Shown here piece after piece: positions 37,020 to 45,273 of a stretch of DNA of 64,000 nt. The stretch's first letter is position 1, and each line of letters opens with the position of its first letter. The stretch is from Allobosea sp. Tri-44. Its GTDB lineage: Bacteria > Pseudomonadota > Alphaproteobacteria > Rhizobiales > Beijerinckiaceae. The notes under the pieces are model-generated. The model made no database searches and was not told where the DNA came from. It saw only the letters and a program-made list of their open reading frames with translations. A program made the translations under genes and the position numbers. The stretch covers positions 186,001 through 250,000 of the forward strand of contig NZ_NBDP01000030.1 in assembly GCF_004123845.1 (NCBI RefSeq). Reading direction: 5' to 3'.

Positions 37020-38534
37020 ATGGATGAACTGAACGCCCTGTTCGGCGGATTCGCCGTTGCTCTCAGCGCCTACCACATCATGCTCATGGTGATCGGCATC
37101 ACGCTCGGCGTCGTGATCGGCGTCCTGCCGGGGCTTGGTGGCGCCAACGGTGTCGCCATTCTTCTGCCTCTGACCTTCAGCATGCCGCCGACCTCGGCGA
37201 TCATCCTGCTGACCAGCATCTATTGGGGAGCGCTGTTCGGCGGCGCGATCACCTCGATCCTCTTCAACATCCCCGGCGAGCCCTGGTCGGTGGCGACGAC
37301 CTTCGACGGGCATCCGATGGCGCAGAACGGCAAGGCCGACGAGGCGCTCGTCGGCGCCTTCACGGCGTCCTTCGTCGGCGCCATTTTCGCCGTCTGCCTG
37401 ATCACCTTCCTTGCGCCGGTGGTCGCGAAATTCGCCTTGAAATTCGGCCCCGCGGAGTTCTTCGCGGTCCAGTTTCTCACCTTCGCCAGCTTCATCGGCA
37501 TGGGCCGGGGCTCGGCGTTCAAGACAGTCGCCTCGATGTGCCTCGGCTTCGCGCTGGCCTCCGTCGGCCTGGACGGTGTGACGGGCACGCTCCGGATGAC
37601 ATTCGGGCAGGATGAGCTCCTGAACGGCTTCAAGTTCCTCGTCGCGGTCATCGGCCTCTTCGGCATCGGCGAGATCCTCTGCTCGATGGAAGACGGGCTC
37701 AAATTCAACGGCGCCACTGCCAAGCTGCGCATGGATGCGGTCATCCGCACCTGGAAGCAGCTGCCCGGGATGTGGCTGACCTTCCTCCGCAGCTGCATCG
37801 TCGGCTGCTGGATGGGCATCACGCCGGGCGGCGCGACGCCCGCCTCCTTCATGGGCTATGGCATCGCCAAGCGCCTGTCGAAGCGCGGCGACAATTTCGG
37901 CAAGGGCGAGCTCGAAGGCGTGGTGGCCCCGGAGACCGCCGCCCATGCCGCCGGCACCGCCGCGCTGCTGCCGATGCTCACGCTGGGCATCCCCGGCTCG
38001 CCGACCGCGGCAGTGCTGCTCGGCGGCCTGCTGATCTGGGGCCTGCAGCCCGGACCGCTGCTCTTCGTCGAACAGCCGGACTTCGTCTGGGGCCTGATCG
38101 CCTCGATGTATCTCGGCAACGTCGTCGGCCTGATCATGGTGCTGACCTGCGTGCCCTTCTTCGCCGCGATCCTGCGCGTACCCTTCTCGATCATCGCCCC
38201 AGCGATCGTCTTCGTCTGCGCCATCGGTGCCTACACCGTGAACAACGCGATGTTCGACGTCTGGATGATGCTGGCCTTCGGTGTGCTCGGCTATCTGTTC
38301 AACAAGCTGCGTTACCCGCTGCCGCCACTCGTGCTGGCGCTGGTGCTCGGCGACCAGGCGGAGAGCTCCTTCCGCCAGGCCATGCTGGTCTCGCAAGGCA
38401 ATGTCGGCGTGTTCTGGTCGAACTGGCTGTGCGGCAGCATCATGACACTCGGCCTGGTGATGGCGTTCTGGCCGATGCTGCAGGCGCTACGCGTCAAACT
38501 TTCGAGCAACGGCGCCATCACCCGCGCGGCCTGA
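37020..38534 (+). CDS. tctA: Tripartite tricarboxylate transporter large membrane subunit (TctA family)
   Basis: The 504-residue protein has about twelve membrane helices. Family hallmarks are VIGVLPGLGGANGVAILLPL and ALFGGAITSILFNIPGEP, repeated in the second half as GWLMGITPGGATPASF-like sequence and MLTLGIPGSPTAAVLLGG. It forms the channel of a TTT transporter that uses a periplasmic TctC protein. The order here is tctA-tctC-tctB. It is divergent from gntR-oxc-frc and shares its operator region, so oxalate or a related dicarboxylate is a better guess than citrate. Confidence 0.92.
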   Translation: MDELNALFGGFAVALSAYHIMLMVIGITLGVVIGVLPGLGGANGVAILLPLTFSMPPTSAIILLTSIYWGALFGGAITSILFNIPGEPWSVATTFDGHPMAQNGKADEALVGAFTASFVGAIFAVCLITFLAPVVAKFALKFGPAEFFAVQFLTFASFIGMGRGSAFKTVASMCLGFALASVGLDGVTGTLRMTFGQDELLNGFKFLVAVIGLFGIGEILCSMEDGLKFNGATAKLRMDAVIRTWKQLPGMWLTFLRSCIVGCWMGITPGGATPASFMGYGIAKRLSKRGDNFGKGELEGVVAPETAAHAAGTAALLPMLTLGIPGSPTAAVLLGGLLIWGLQPGPLLFVEQPDFVWGLIASMYLGNVVGLIMVLTCVPFFAAILRVPFSIIAPAIVFVCAIGAYTVNNAMFDVWMMLAFGVLGYLFNKLRYPLPPLVLALVLGDQAESSFRQAMLVSQGNVGVFWSNWLCGSIMTLGLVMAFWPMLQALRVKLSSNGAITRAA

Positions 38535-38622
38535 TGCCGTCCAGCATGGTTCCCGCAACATATTCGCCTTCATGACTTTGCCAACGCGGCGACAAAAGCC
38601 GCCTATAATGGGAGGAAGCGTG

Positions 38623-39642
38623 ATGATCCGGAGGGAAGTCTCGAAGGCCAAGACAATTGCGGCAGCGCTGGCGGCGAGCGCCTGCCTGACCTCGCCCAGC
38701 TGGGCGCAGAGCTGGGAACCGACCAAGCCGGTAACGCTGGTCATCCCGGCGGGCACCGGCGGCGGCGCCGACCAGATGGCGCGCTTCATCCAGGGCGTCG
38801 TCCAGAAGCACAACCTGATGAAGCAGCCGCTCATCGTGATCAACAAGGCCGGCGGTGCGGGCGCCGAAGGCTTCCTGGAGATGAAGGCCAGCGCCAGCGA
38901 CCCGCACAAGATCACGATCACGCTGTCGAACCTGTTCACAACGCCGCTCGGCACCGGCTCGCCCTTCAACTGGAAGGACATGAAGCCGGTCGCAATGCTG
39001 GCGCTCGACCAGTTTGTCCTGTGGGTGAACAGCGAGAAGCCCTACAAGACGGCCAAGGACTATGTCGACGCGGTCAAGGCCGGCACGGACCGCCAGTTCA
39101 AGATGGGCGGGACCGGCTCGAAACAGGAAGACCAGATCGTCACGGCGGCGGTCGAGCAGCTGACCGACGGCAAGAAGTTCACCTACGTGCCCTATGCGGG
39201 CGGCGGACAGGTCGCGGTTCAGCTCGTCGGCAACCATGTCGACTCGACCGTGAACAACCCGATCGAGGCCGTCGGGCAATGGCGGGCCGGGCAGCTCAGG
39301 CCGCTCTGCATCTTCGATGCACAACGCTCGACCTACACCGCCAAGGTCACCGACAAGGAAGCTTGGAGCGACATCCCGACCTGCAAGGAATCGGGCCTGC
39401 CGGTCGAGTACCAGATGCTGCGCGGCATCTTCACCACCAAGAACGCGACGCCGGCTCAGGTGAACTTCTATGTCGACCTGCTCAAGAAGGTGATGGCGAC
39501 GCCGGACTGGAAGGAGTTCATGGAAAAGGGCGCCTTCAACCAGACCATGATGACCGGCGCCGACTACGAGAAGTGGCTGGTAAGCGCCGAGACGCTGCAT
39601 TCCGACCTGATGAAGAAGGCCGGCTTCCTCGCAACGCAGTGA
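38623..39642 (+). CDS. tctC: TctC-family periplasmic substrate-binding protein
   Basis: The 339-residue protein has a signal peptide (residues 1-30, ending SWAQ) and a TctC/Bug fold: VTLVIPAGTGGGADQMAR near the ligand site, VINKAGGAGAEGF, KMGGTGSKQEDQI and YVPYAGGGQVAVQLVGNHVD. Bug proteins bind carboxylates through paired loops with water-mediated contacts. The start at 38623 is fixed by GGAGGAAG 5 bases upstream. It lies between tctA and tctB. The ligand is unknown; the context points to oxalate. Confidence 0.9.
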   Translation: MIRREVSKAKTIAAALAASACLTSPSWAQSWEPTKPVTLVIPAGTGGGADQMARFIQGVVQKHNLMKQPLIVINKAGGAGAEGFLEMKASASDPHKITITLSNLFTTPLGTGSPFNWKDMKPVAMLALDQFVLWVNSEKPYKTAKDYVDAVKAGTDRQFKMGGTGSKQEDQIVTAAVEQLTDGKKFTYVPYAGGGQVAVQLVGNHVDSTVNNPIEAVGQWRAGQLRPLCIFDAQRSTYTAKVTDKEAWSDIPTCKESGLPVEYQMLRGIFTTKNATPAQVNFYVDLLKKVMATPDWKEFMEKGAFNQTMMTGADYEKWLVSAETLHSDLMKKAGFLATQ

Positions 39643-39742
39643 ATCTGACAACACCGGAGCGCGGCGCAAACGATCGCGCTCCGATCAGCCAACCATCGCG
39701 GAGCTGGCGCGCCGGCAGTAGTCCCCAGCCAGGAGCACGATA

Positions 39743-40258
39743 ATGAGCAGCAACGAAGAAGCCGAAGAAGACCGTCCACTCGTCAGCTATCGCACATTGG
39801 ACATCGCGGTCGCGATCTTCTTCCTGATCGTCGCGGCGATCGTGATAACCGACAGCCTGCGCCTCGGCATCTCCTGGAAGCCGAACGAGGGGCCGCAGCC
39901 CGGCCTGTTCCCGTTCTACATCGTCGTGGCGATGGGCATCGCCTCCCTCGTCAACCTGGCCCAGGCACTGCCGCACACGCCGGCTGGCGAGAAGACTGCG
40001 ACGACCATTCCAGGCATCAAGCGGATGGCTGCAATCTTCGTTCCCGCCGTCCTCTTCGTGCTGGCGACGAACTACATCGGCATCTACGTCTCGGCCGCGG
40101 TCTATATCGGGGCCTTCATGGTGTTCTTCGGCAAGTTTCCGGTGTGGCAGGCTCTGGCCGTCTCACTCGGCATTGCGATCGTCAATTTCATGATGTTCGA
40201 GGTCTGGTTCCTGGTGCCGCTGCCCAAGGGACCGCTGGAAGCAGCTCTCGGTTACTGA
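39743..40258 (+). CDS. tctB: Tripartite tricarboxylate transporter small membrane subunit (TctB family)
   Basis: The 171-residue protein has four predicted membrane helices and TctB features: DIAVAIFFLIVAAIVITDSL, then PNEGPQPGLFPFYIVVAMG, where the Pro-Gly-Phe-Pro segment is conserved in the family. It accompanies TctA in the membrane. AGGAG lies 7 bases before the start. It ends the tctA-tctC-tctB operon and is followed by a strong terminator. Confidence 0.87.
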   Translation: MSSNEEAEEDRPLVSYRTLDIAVAIFFLIVAAIVITDSLRLGISWKPNEGPQPGLFPFYIVVAMGIASLVNLAQALPHTPAGEKTATTIPGIKRMAAIFVPAVLFVLATNYIGIYVSAAVYIGAFMVFFGKFPVWQALAVSLGIAIVNFMMFEVWFLVPLPKGPLEAALGY

Positions 40259-40273
40259 TCCTTGTCGCCGCAC

Positions 40274-40314
40274 AGGCGGGCCGGGCGCAACGCCCGGCCC
40301 GCCTGATCTTTTTT
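40274..40314 (+). terminator. Rho-independent terminator of the tct operon
   Basis: Perfect 14-bp G+C stem (40274-40287 with 40291-40304), CAA loop, then GATC and TTTTTT at 40309-40314, 16 bases after the tctB stop. Confidence 0.93.
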
Positions 40315-40489
40315 GGGTGACGAGATGCTTTGGCCGACGGGCCTGCCGGCCGGTCCGATAGGCCGTCACCGGATAACGCTGATTTCCGACCAGAACCGCG
40401 CTCCCCACGCGTCCATCATGCCGATGGGGACGTCCGGGCGGGACCGCCCTGCCCCTATGACATCTCGTGCAGTGCGCAGCTCACCGGCT

Positions 40490-43264
40490 TCATTCCGCCG
40501 CGGTGATCAGTGCTTCCTCGACCGGGCGCGCCCTTACGGCGCAGAACTTGAACTCGGGGATCTTGCCGAAGGGGTCGAGCGCCGGATTGGTCAAAAGGTT
40601 GGCCGCCGCCTCCGCATAGCAGAACGGCAGGAACACCATGTTCTGCGGCACGTCGCGATCCGAGCGCACCTTCACCGCGACGGCGCCACGGCGGGTCTCC
40701 AGCCTGACAAAGCCCCCGGGCGCGATACCAAGGCGCCCCAGGTCGCGCGGTGACATGAGCGCCACAGCTTCCGGCTCCAGATCGTCGAGGACGCCGGCGC
40801 GCCGCGTCATCGACCCGGTATGCCAGTGCTCGAGCACGCGCCCAGTCGACAGCACCATCGGATACTCGTCATCCGGCAGTTCGTCAGGCGCGACGATCTT
40901 GGCCGGCACGATCCTGGCTCGCCCGCTTTCGGTCGGGAAGCCGCGGGCGAAGATGATCTCGTTGCCGGGCTGGTCCGGCCCGTCGACGGGGTAGGTTACC
41001 GCCCCTTCGCGCTCCAGCCGCTCCCAGGTGATGTTCTTGAACGATGGCATCACCAGCGCCATTTCGGCGAAGACGTCGGCCGGGCTCTCATAGGTCCAGC
41101 CGCAGCCCATGCGCCGCGCGATCTCCTGGATGATCCACCAGTCCTGCCTGGCATCGCCTGGCGGGCGCACCACCTGGCGGGCCATCTGCACGCGCCTGTC
41201 GGTGTTGGTGAAGGTGCCGGCCTTCTCGGCGAAGGCCGAGGCCGGCAGCACGACATCGGCGTGGAAGGCGGTCTCGGTCAGGAACAGATCCTGCACGACC
41301 AGATGGTCGAGCATGGCGAGCGCGCCACGGGCGTGGTTGAGGTCCGGGTCCGACATCGCCGGATTCTCGCCCTCGATATACATGCCGTTGATCTCGCCGG
41401 CATGGATCGCATTCATGATCTCGACGACGGTGAGGCCCTTCTTCGGATCGAGCGACTGGCCCCAGAGCTCCTCGAAGATCGCGCGGACCTCCGCCTTCTC
41501 GACCGACTGGTAGTCAGGATAGACCATCGGGATCAGGCCGGCATCGGAAGCGCCCTGGACGTTGTTCTGGCCGCGCAGCGGGTGCAGGCCGGTGCCGGGC
41601 CGGCCGATCTGGCCGGTCACCATCGCGAGCGCGATCAGGCAGCGGGCATTATCGGTGCCGTGGATGTGCTGGCTGATGCCCATGCCCCAGAAGATGATCG
41701 AGGCGCGCGAGCGGGCATAGGCGCGCGCAACCTCCTTCAGCTCCTCGGCCGGAATGCCGCAGACCGCCGCCATTGTCTCCGGCGGGAAGGCCTGGATGCT
41801 CTCCTTCAGCCGCTCATAGCCCTCCGTGTAACCGGCAATGTACTGCTCGTCGGTCAGGCCTTCAGTGATGATGGTATGCAGCAGCGCGTTCAGCATGGCG
41901 ACGTCGCTGCCGGGCTTGAAGGCAAGGTGCTTCCAGGCATGGCGCGAGAGCGCCTGCCCGCGCGGGTCCATGATGACGAGCTTGGCACCTTTCTTGGCGG
42001 CGTTCTTAAGGAAGGTCGCCGCGACCGGATGGTTCACGGTCGGATTGGCGCCGATGACGATGATTACTTCGGCGTCGAGCGCGGCCGAGAACGGCGCGGT
42101 GACGGCGCCGGAATTGACGCCCTCCATCAGCGCCGCCACCGAGGAGGCGTGGCAGAGCCTGGTGCAGTGGTCGACATTGTTCGAGCCGAAGCCGGTGCGC
42201 ACCAGCTTCTGGAAGAGATAAGCCTCCTCATTCGAGCCCTTGGCCGAGCCGAAGCCGGCGAGCGCCTTGCGGCCCTTCCCGTCTCGGACGCGGTTGAGCC
42301 CGTTTGCCGCGAGATCGAGCGCCTCCTCCCAGGAGGCTTCGCGGAAATGCGTCCAGGGGTTGGCGGGATCGACCTGGTCGCGCGCATCCTTCGGCATGTT
42401 CGGCAGCCGCACCAGCGGCTTGGTCAGCCGGTGCGGGTGGTGGATATAGTCGAAGCCGAAACGGCCCTTGACGCAGAGCCGGTTGCGGTTGGCCGGCCCG
42501 TCACGCCCCTCCGCATAGACGATCGCCTCGTCCTTGACGTTGTAGGTGACCTGGCAGCCGACCCCGCAATAGGGACAGAGCGAATCGACCTTCTTGTCGG
42601 GATAGACCGTGCGGGTCTGGTCCGCGTCGAGGAAGGCCGACGGCATCAGCGCCCCGGTCGGGCAGGCCTGCACGCACTCACCGCAGGCGACGCAGGTCGA
42701 CTGGCCCATCGGGTCGTCGAAATCGAAGACGATCTTGGTGCCTGCGCTGCGATAGGCCATGCCGATCACATCGTTGACCTGGACCTCGCGGCAGGCCCGC
42801 ACACACAGGCCGCACTGGATGCAGGCGTCGAGATTGACGCTCATCGCGGTGTGGCTGACATCCGAGCTCCAGCGCAGGGCCGCAGGGAAGCGGCTTTCGG
42901 TGACGCCGGTCTTGTCCGCCCAGTTCCAGAATTTCGAGGTCGGATCATGCGAGGTCGCCCGCACCGGCTGGTCGGCCACGAGCAGTTCCATCACCATCTT
43001 GCGGGCCTTCTCGGCCCGCTCGGTCCCGGTATGGACCTTCATGCCGACAGTCGGCTTGCGCATGCAGGAAGCGGCGAGCACGCGCTCGCCCTCGATCTCG
43101 ACCATGCAAACGCGGCAATTGCCGTCGGCCCGGTAGTCGGGCTCCGGCGAGTAGCACAGATGCGGAATCGCGGTGCCGAGCCGCTGCGCCACCTGCCAGA
43201 TCGTCTCGCCGTAGGCGGCTTCGACGCGCTCGCCATTCAGTTCGAAGCTGATGCCCTGTGTCAT
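40490..43264 (-). CDS. fdsA: NAD-dependent formate dehydrogenase, molybdopterin (Mo/W) alpha subunit
   Basis: This subunit oxidises formate to CO2. The 924-residue protein has an N-terminal [2Fe-2S] domain (CYSPEPDYRADGNCRVCMVE), two [4Fe-4S] motifs (CIQCGLCVRACREV, CVACGECVQACPTGA), then the MopB domain with CPYCGVGCQVTY and the metal-ligand Cys in DHCTRLCHASS, so it is not a selenoprotein. The C-terminal MopB dinucleotide part is complete. ATGA overlap with fdsB fixes the start at 43264. The two-subunit plan resembles Methylobacterium Fdh1AB. Here it completes oxalate breakdown by removing formate made by Frc. Confidence 0.94.
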   Translation of the reverse strand: MTQGISFELNGERVEAAYGETIWQVAQRLGTAIPHLCYSPEPDYRADGNCRVCMVEIEGERVLAASCMRKPTVGMKVHTGTERAEKARKMVMELLVADQPVRATSHDPTSKFWNWADKTGVTESRFPAALRWSSDVSHTAMSVNLDACIQCGLCVRACREVQVNDVIGMAYRSAGTKIVFDFDDPMGQSTCVACGECVQACPTGALMPSAFLDADQTRTVYPDKKVDSLCPYCGVGCQVTYNVKDEAIVYAEGRDGPANRNRLCVKGRFGFDYIHHPHRLTKPLVRLPNMPKDARDQVDPANPWTHFREASWEEALDLAANGLNRVRDGKGRKALAGFGSAKGSNEEAYLFQKLVRTGFGSNNVDHCTRLCHASSVAALMEGVNSGAVTAPFSAALDAEVIIVIGANPTVNHPVAATFLKNAAKKGAKLVIMDPRGQALSRHAWKHLAFKPGSDVAMLNALLHTIITEGLTDEQYIAGYTEGYERLKESIQAFPPETMAAVCGIPAEELKEVARAYARSRASIIFWGMGISQHIHGTDNARCLIALAMVTGQIGRPGTGLHPLRGQNNVQGASDAGLIPMVYPDYQSVEKAEVRAIFEELWGQSLDPKKGLTVVEIMNAIHAGEINGMYIEGENPAMSDPDLNHARGALAMLDHLVVQDLFLTETAFHADVVLPASAFAEKAGTFTNTDRRVQMARQVVRPPGDARQDWWIIQEIARRMGCGWTYESPADVFAEMALVMPSFKNITWERLEREGAVTYPVDGPDQPGNEIIFARGFPTESGRARIVPAKIVAPDELPDDEYPMVLSTGRVLEHWHTGSMTRRAGVLDDLEPEAVALMSPRDLGRLGIAPGGFVRLETRRGAVAVKVRSDRDVPQNMVFLPFCYAEAAANLLTNPALDPFGKIPEFKFCAVRARPVEEALITAAE

Positions 43265-44982
43265 TCCGCGGCATCCCTCGTCATGAATTCCTCGGGGAAG
43301 TAACGCATCACGCAGGTCAACGGGTTCGAGGCCGCCTGGCCGAGCCCACAGATCGAGGCGTCGCGCATCGCCTGCGAGAGCTCGCCCAGCAACTCCTGGT
43401 TCCAGATCGGGCGCTGCATCAGCATCACCGCCTTCTGCGTCCCGGCGCGGCAGGGCGTGCACTGCCCGCAGCTCTCATCCTCGAAGAAGCGCATCAGGTT
43501 GAGCGCGGCGGCGCGCATATCGTCCTGCTCGGAGAGGACCACCACGGCGGCCGAACCAATGAAGCAGCCATGCTTCTCGAGCGTGCCGAAATCGAGCGGG
43601 ATGTCGTCCATCGCGGCGGGCAGGATGCCGCCGGATGCGCCGCCCGGCAGATAGGCGTGGAAGCGGTGGCCGTCCTGCATGCCGCCGCAGAATTCCTCGA
43701 TCAGCTCACGGATGGTGACGCCGGCCGGGGCGAGCTTGACGCCGGGCTCCCTGACCCGGCCGGAGACCGAATAGCTGCGCAGGCCCGTGCGGCCGTTTCG
43801 GCCATGGGAGTTCCACCAGCTGTTGCCCTTCTCGACGATGTCGCGGATCCAGTAGAGCGTCTCGACATTGTTGATGAGGGTCGGCTGGCCGAAGAGGCCG
43901 ACCTGGAACGGATAGGGCGGCTTGTGGCGCGGCAGGCCGCGCTTGCCCTCGAGGCTTTCGAGCAGCGAGGACTCCTCCCCGCAGATATAGGCCCCTGCCC
44001 CGCGCCGCAGATGGATCGCCGGCCCGCCGGCCGGCAGCCTGGCGATCTCGCGTTCCAGGATCGCGCGCGCCACCGGGTATTCGTCGCGAATATAGATGTA
44101 GACCTCGTCCGCCTCGACGACATGAGCGCCGATCAGGGTGCCTTCGAGGAAGCGATGCGGGTCGGTCTGGAGATAGAGGCGGTCCTTGAAGGTGCCCGGC
44201 TCGCCCTCGTCGCCATTCACCGCCATCAGCCGCGGACCCGGCTCGCCGCGCACGGCGCGCCATTTGCGGCCCGTCGGGAAGCCTGCGCCACCGAGGCCGC
44301 GCAGGCCGGAATCGTCGAGCACCGTCAGGATCGATTCGATACTGCGCTCGCCCGAGCGCAGGTTGTTCAGCAGCGCATAGCCGCCACCCGCGACATAGGC
44401 GTCGTAACCGACATACGCATCCATGTGCGGATGAGTGTCCTTGGCCTCGATCGCGGCCAGCACCGTCTCCGCCGTGGCATCGTGCAGGAAGTTATGGCCG
44501 ACCTCGATCGCCGGCGCGTGATCACACAAGCCGACGCAGGGCGCCCGCACCACGCGCACACCGGGACCAACCGAATCCTGCAGGGTCGCGAGCAGCTCTT
44601 CCGAGCCGTGCATCGCGCAGGTGAGACTGTCGCAGACGCGCACGGTCAGGCGCGGAAGCGCAGGCTCGCCTTCCTTCACAATGTCGAAATGGGCGTAGAA
44701 GGTCGCGGTCTCGAAGACCTCCGCGAAGGATAGCCGCATCTCCTCGGCGAGCGCCGCCAGATGGGCCGCCGAGATCTGGTGGTAGCGGTCCTGGATCAGA
44801 TGAAGATGCTCGATCAGGAGGTCGCGCCGGCGCGGGCGCTCGCCGAGCAGCTCCGCGATCTCCTGCAGCGCGCGAGGTTCGACCTGCCGCCCTTTCGGCG
44901 TCGACCTGGCGCGCTTCCGGCCAAGGCCCGGATGCTCAAAGGCGTGGACATTGTGATTGCGCTGATCGTGCTGCCCGCTCAT
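43261..44982 (-). CDS. fdsB: Formate dehydrogenase beta subunit, NuoE-NuoF-like fusion (diaphorase)
   Basis: The protein has 573 residues. Residues 30-185 are a thioredoxin-like [2Fe-2S] domain (VRVCDSLTCAMHG, APCVGLCDHAPAIEVG), equivalent to NuoE/FdsG. Residues 200-573 are NuoF-like: GLGGAGFPTGRKW, VNGDEGEPGTFKDR (NAD), GAGAYICGEESSLLESLEG (FMN) and ESCGQCTPCRAGT ([4Fe-4S]). It passes electrons from FdsA to NAD+. The fusion of the gamma and beta subunits is the form known from Methylobacterium Fdh1B. The start region is divergent from the acyl-CoA synthetase, with two TGGCAT-type operators between. Confidence 0.94.
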   Translation of the reverse strand: MSGQHDQRNHNVHAFEHPGLGRKRARSTPKGRQVEPRALQEIAELLGERPRRRDLLIEHLHLIQDRYHQISAAHLAALAEEMRLSFAEVFETATFYAHFDIVKEGEPALPRLTVRVCDSLTCAMHGSEELLATLQDSVGPGVRVVRAPCVGLCDHAPAIEVGHNFLHDATAETVLAAIEAKDTHPHMDAYVGYDAYVAGGGYALLNNLRSGERSIESILTVLDDSGLRGLGGAGFPTGRKWRAVRGEPGPRLMAVNGDEGEPGTFKDRLYLQTDPHRFLEGTLIGAHVVEADEVYIYIRDEYPVARAILEREIARLPAGGPAIHLRRGAGAYICGEESSLLESLEGKRGLPRHKPPYPFQVGLFGQPTLINNVETLYWIRDIVEKGNSWWNSHGRNGRTGLRSYSVSGRVREPGVKLAPAGVTIRELIEEFCGGMQDGHRFHAYLPGGASGGILPAAMDDIPLDFGTLEKHGCFIGSAAVVVLSEQDDMRAAALNLMRFFEDESCGQCTPCRAGTQKAVMLMQRPIWNQELLGELSQAMRDASICGLGQAASNPLTCVMRYFPEEFMTRDAAE

Positions 44983-45091
44983 CGGCCGAAGCGTCCTCCC
45001 TCTCCGGGATCGGATCCCGTCTGCCCTGTGCCGTTATCCCGGCCCTTGCGGCGAGACGCGACGTTATCCGAAAGATTCCAAGGTGCCAACC

Positions 45092-45112
45092 TCTGGCATG
45101 CATAATGCCAGA
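45092..45112. promoter_or_regulatory. GntR operator, fds/acyl-CoA synthetase divergent promoter, copy 1
   Basis: TGGCAT-N5-ATGCCA with TC/GA extensions, making 8-bp perfect arms. It lies 110 bases upstream of fdsB and 162 bases upstream of the synthetase start. Confidence 0.78.
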
Positions 45113-45166
45113 TCATCACAACTGCGCGCCACGACCTGACATTCCCCTCTTGACAGCCACGCTAAT

Positions 45167-45183
45167 TGGCATGCCAAATACCA
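45167..45183. promoter_or_regulatory. GntR operator, fds/acyl-CoA synthetase divergent promoter, copy 2
   Basis: TGGCAT-N5-ATACCA (one mismatch), 73 bp (about seven helical turns) from copy 1. It also contains the 12-bp palindrome TTGGCATGCCAA at 45166-45177. Confidence 0.68.
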
Positions 45184-45273
45184 ATCAAGAACCCGACCGG
45201 GCAATCGCGCCGAAGCACGCGAGCAGCCCGACGATGGCTCAGCAAAATAAAATTCCACGGGAGGAAGTGCATC

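Noticed and set aside
42100..42200. Possible selenocysteine in formate dehydrogenase
   Set aside because: The metal-ligand position is an ordinary Cys codon in the DHCTRLCHASS motif; no in-frame TGA.
40820..43303. 827-codon open frame opposite fdsA
   Set aside because: Antisense shadow of the formate dehydrogenase alpha subunit; no ribosome site or family motifs.
43265..43462. 66-residue N-terminal extension of the formate dehydrogenase alpha subunit
   Set aside because: It overlaps fdsB in another frame and has no homology-like sequence; the ATGA overlap at 43261-43264 is the natural start.
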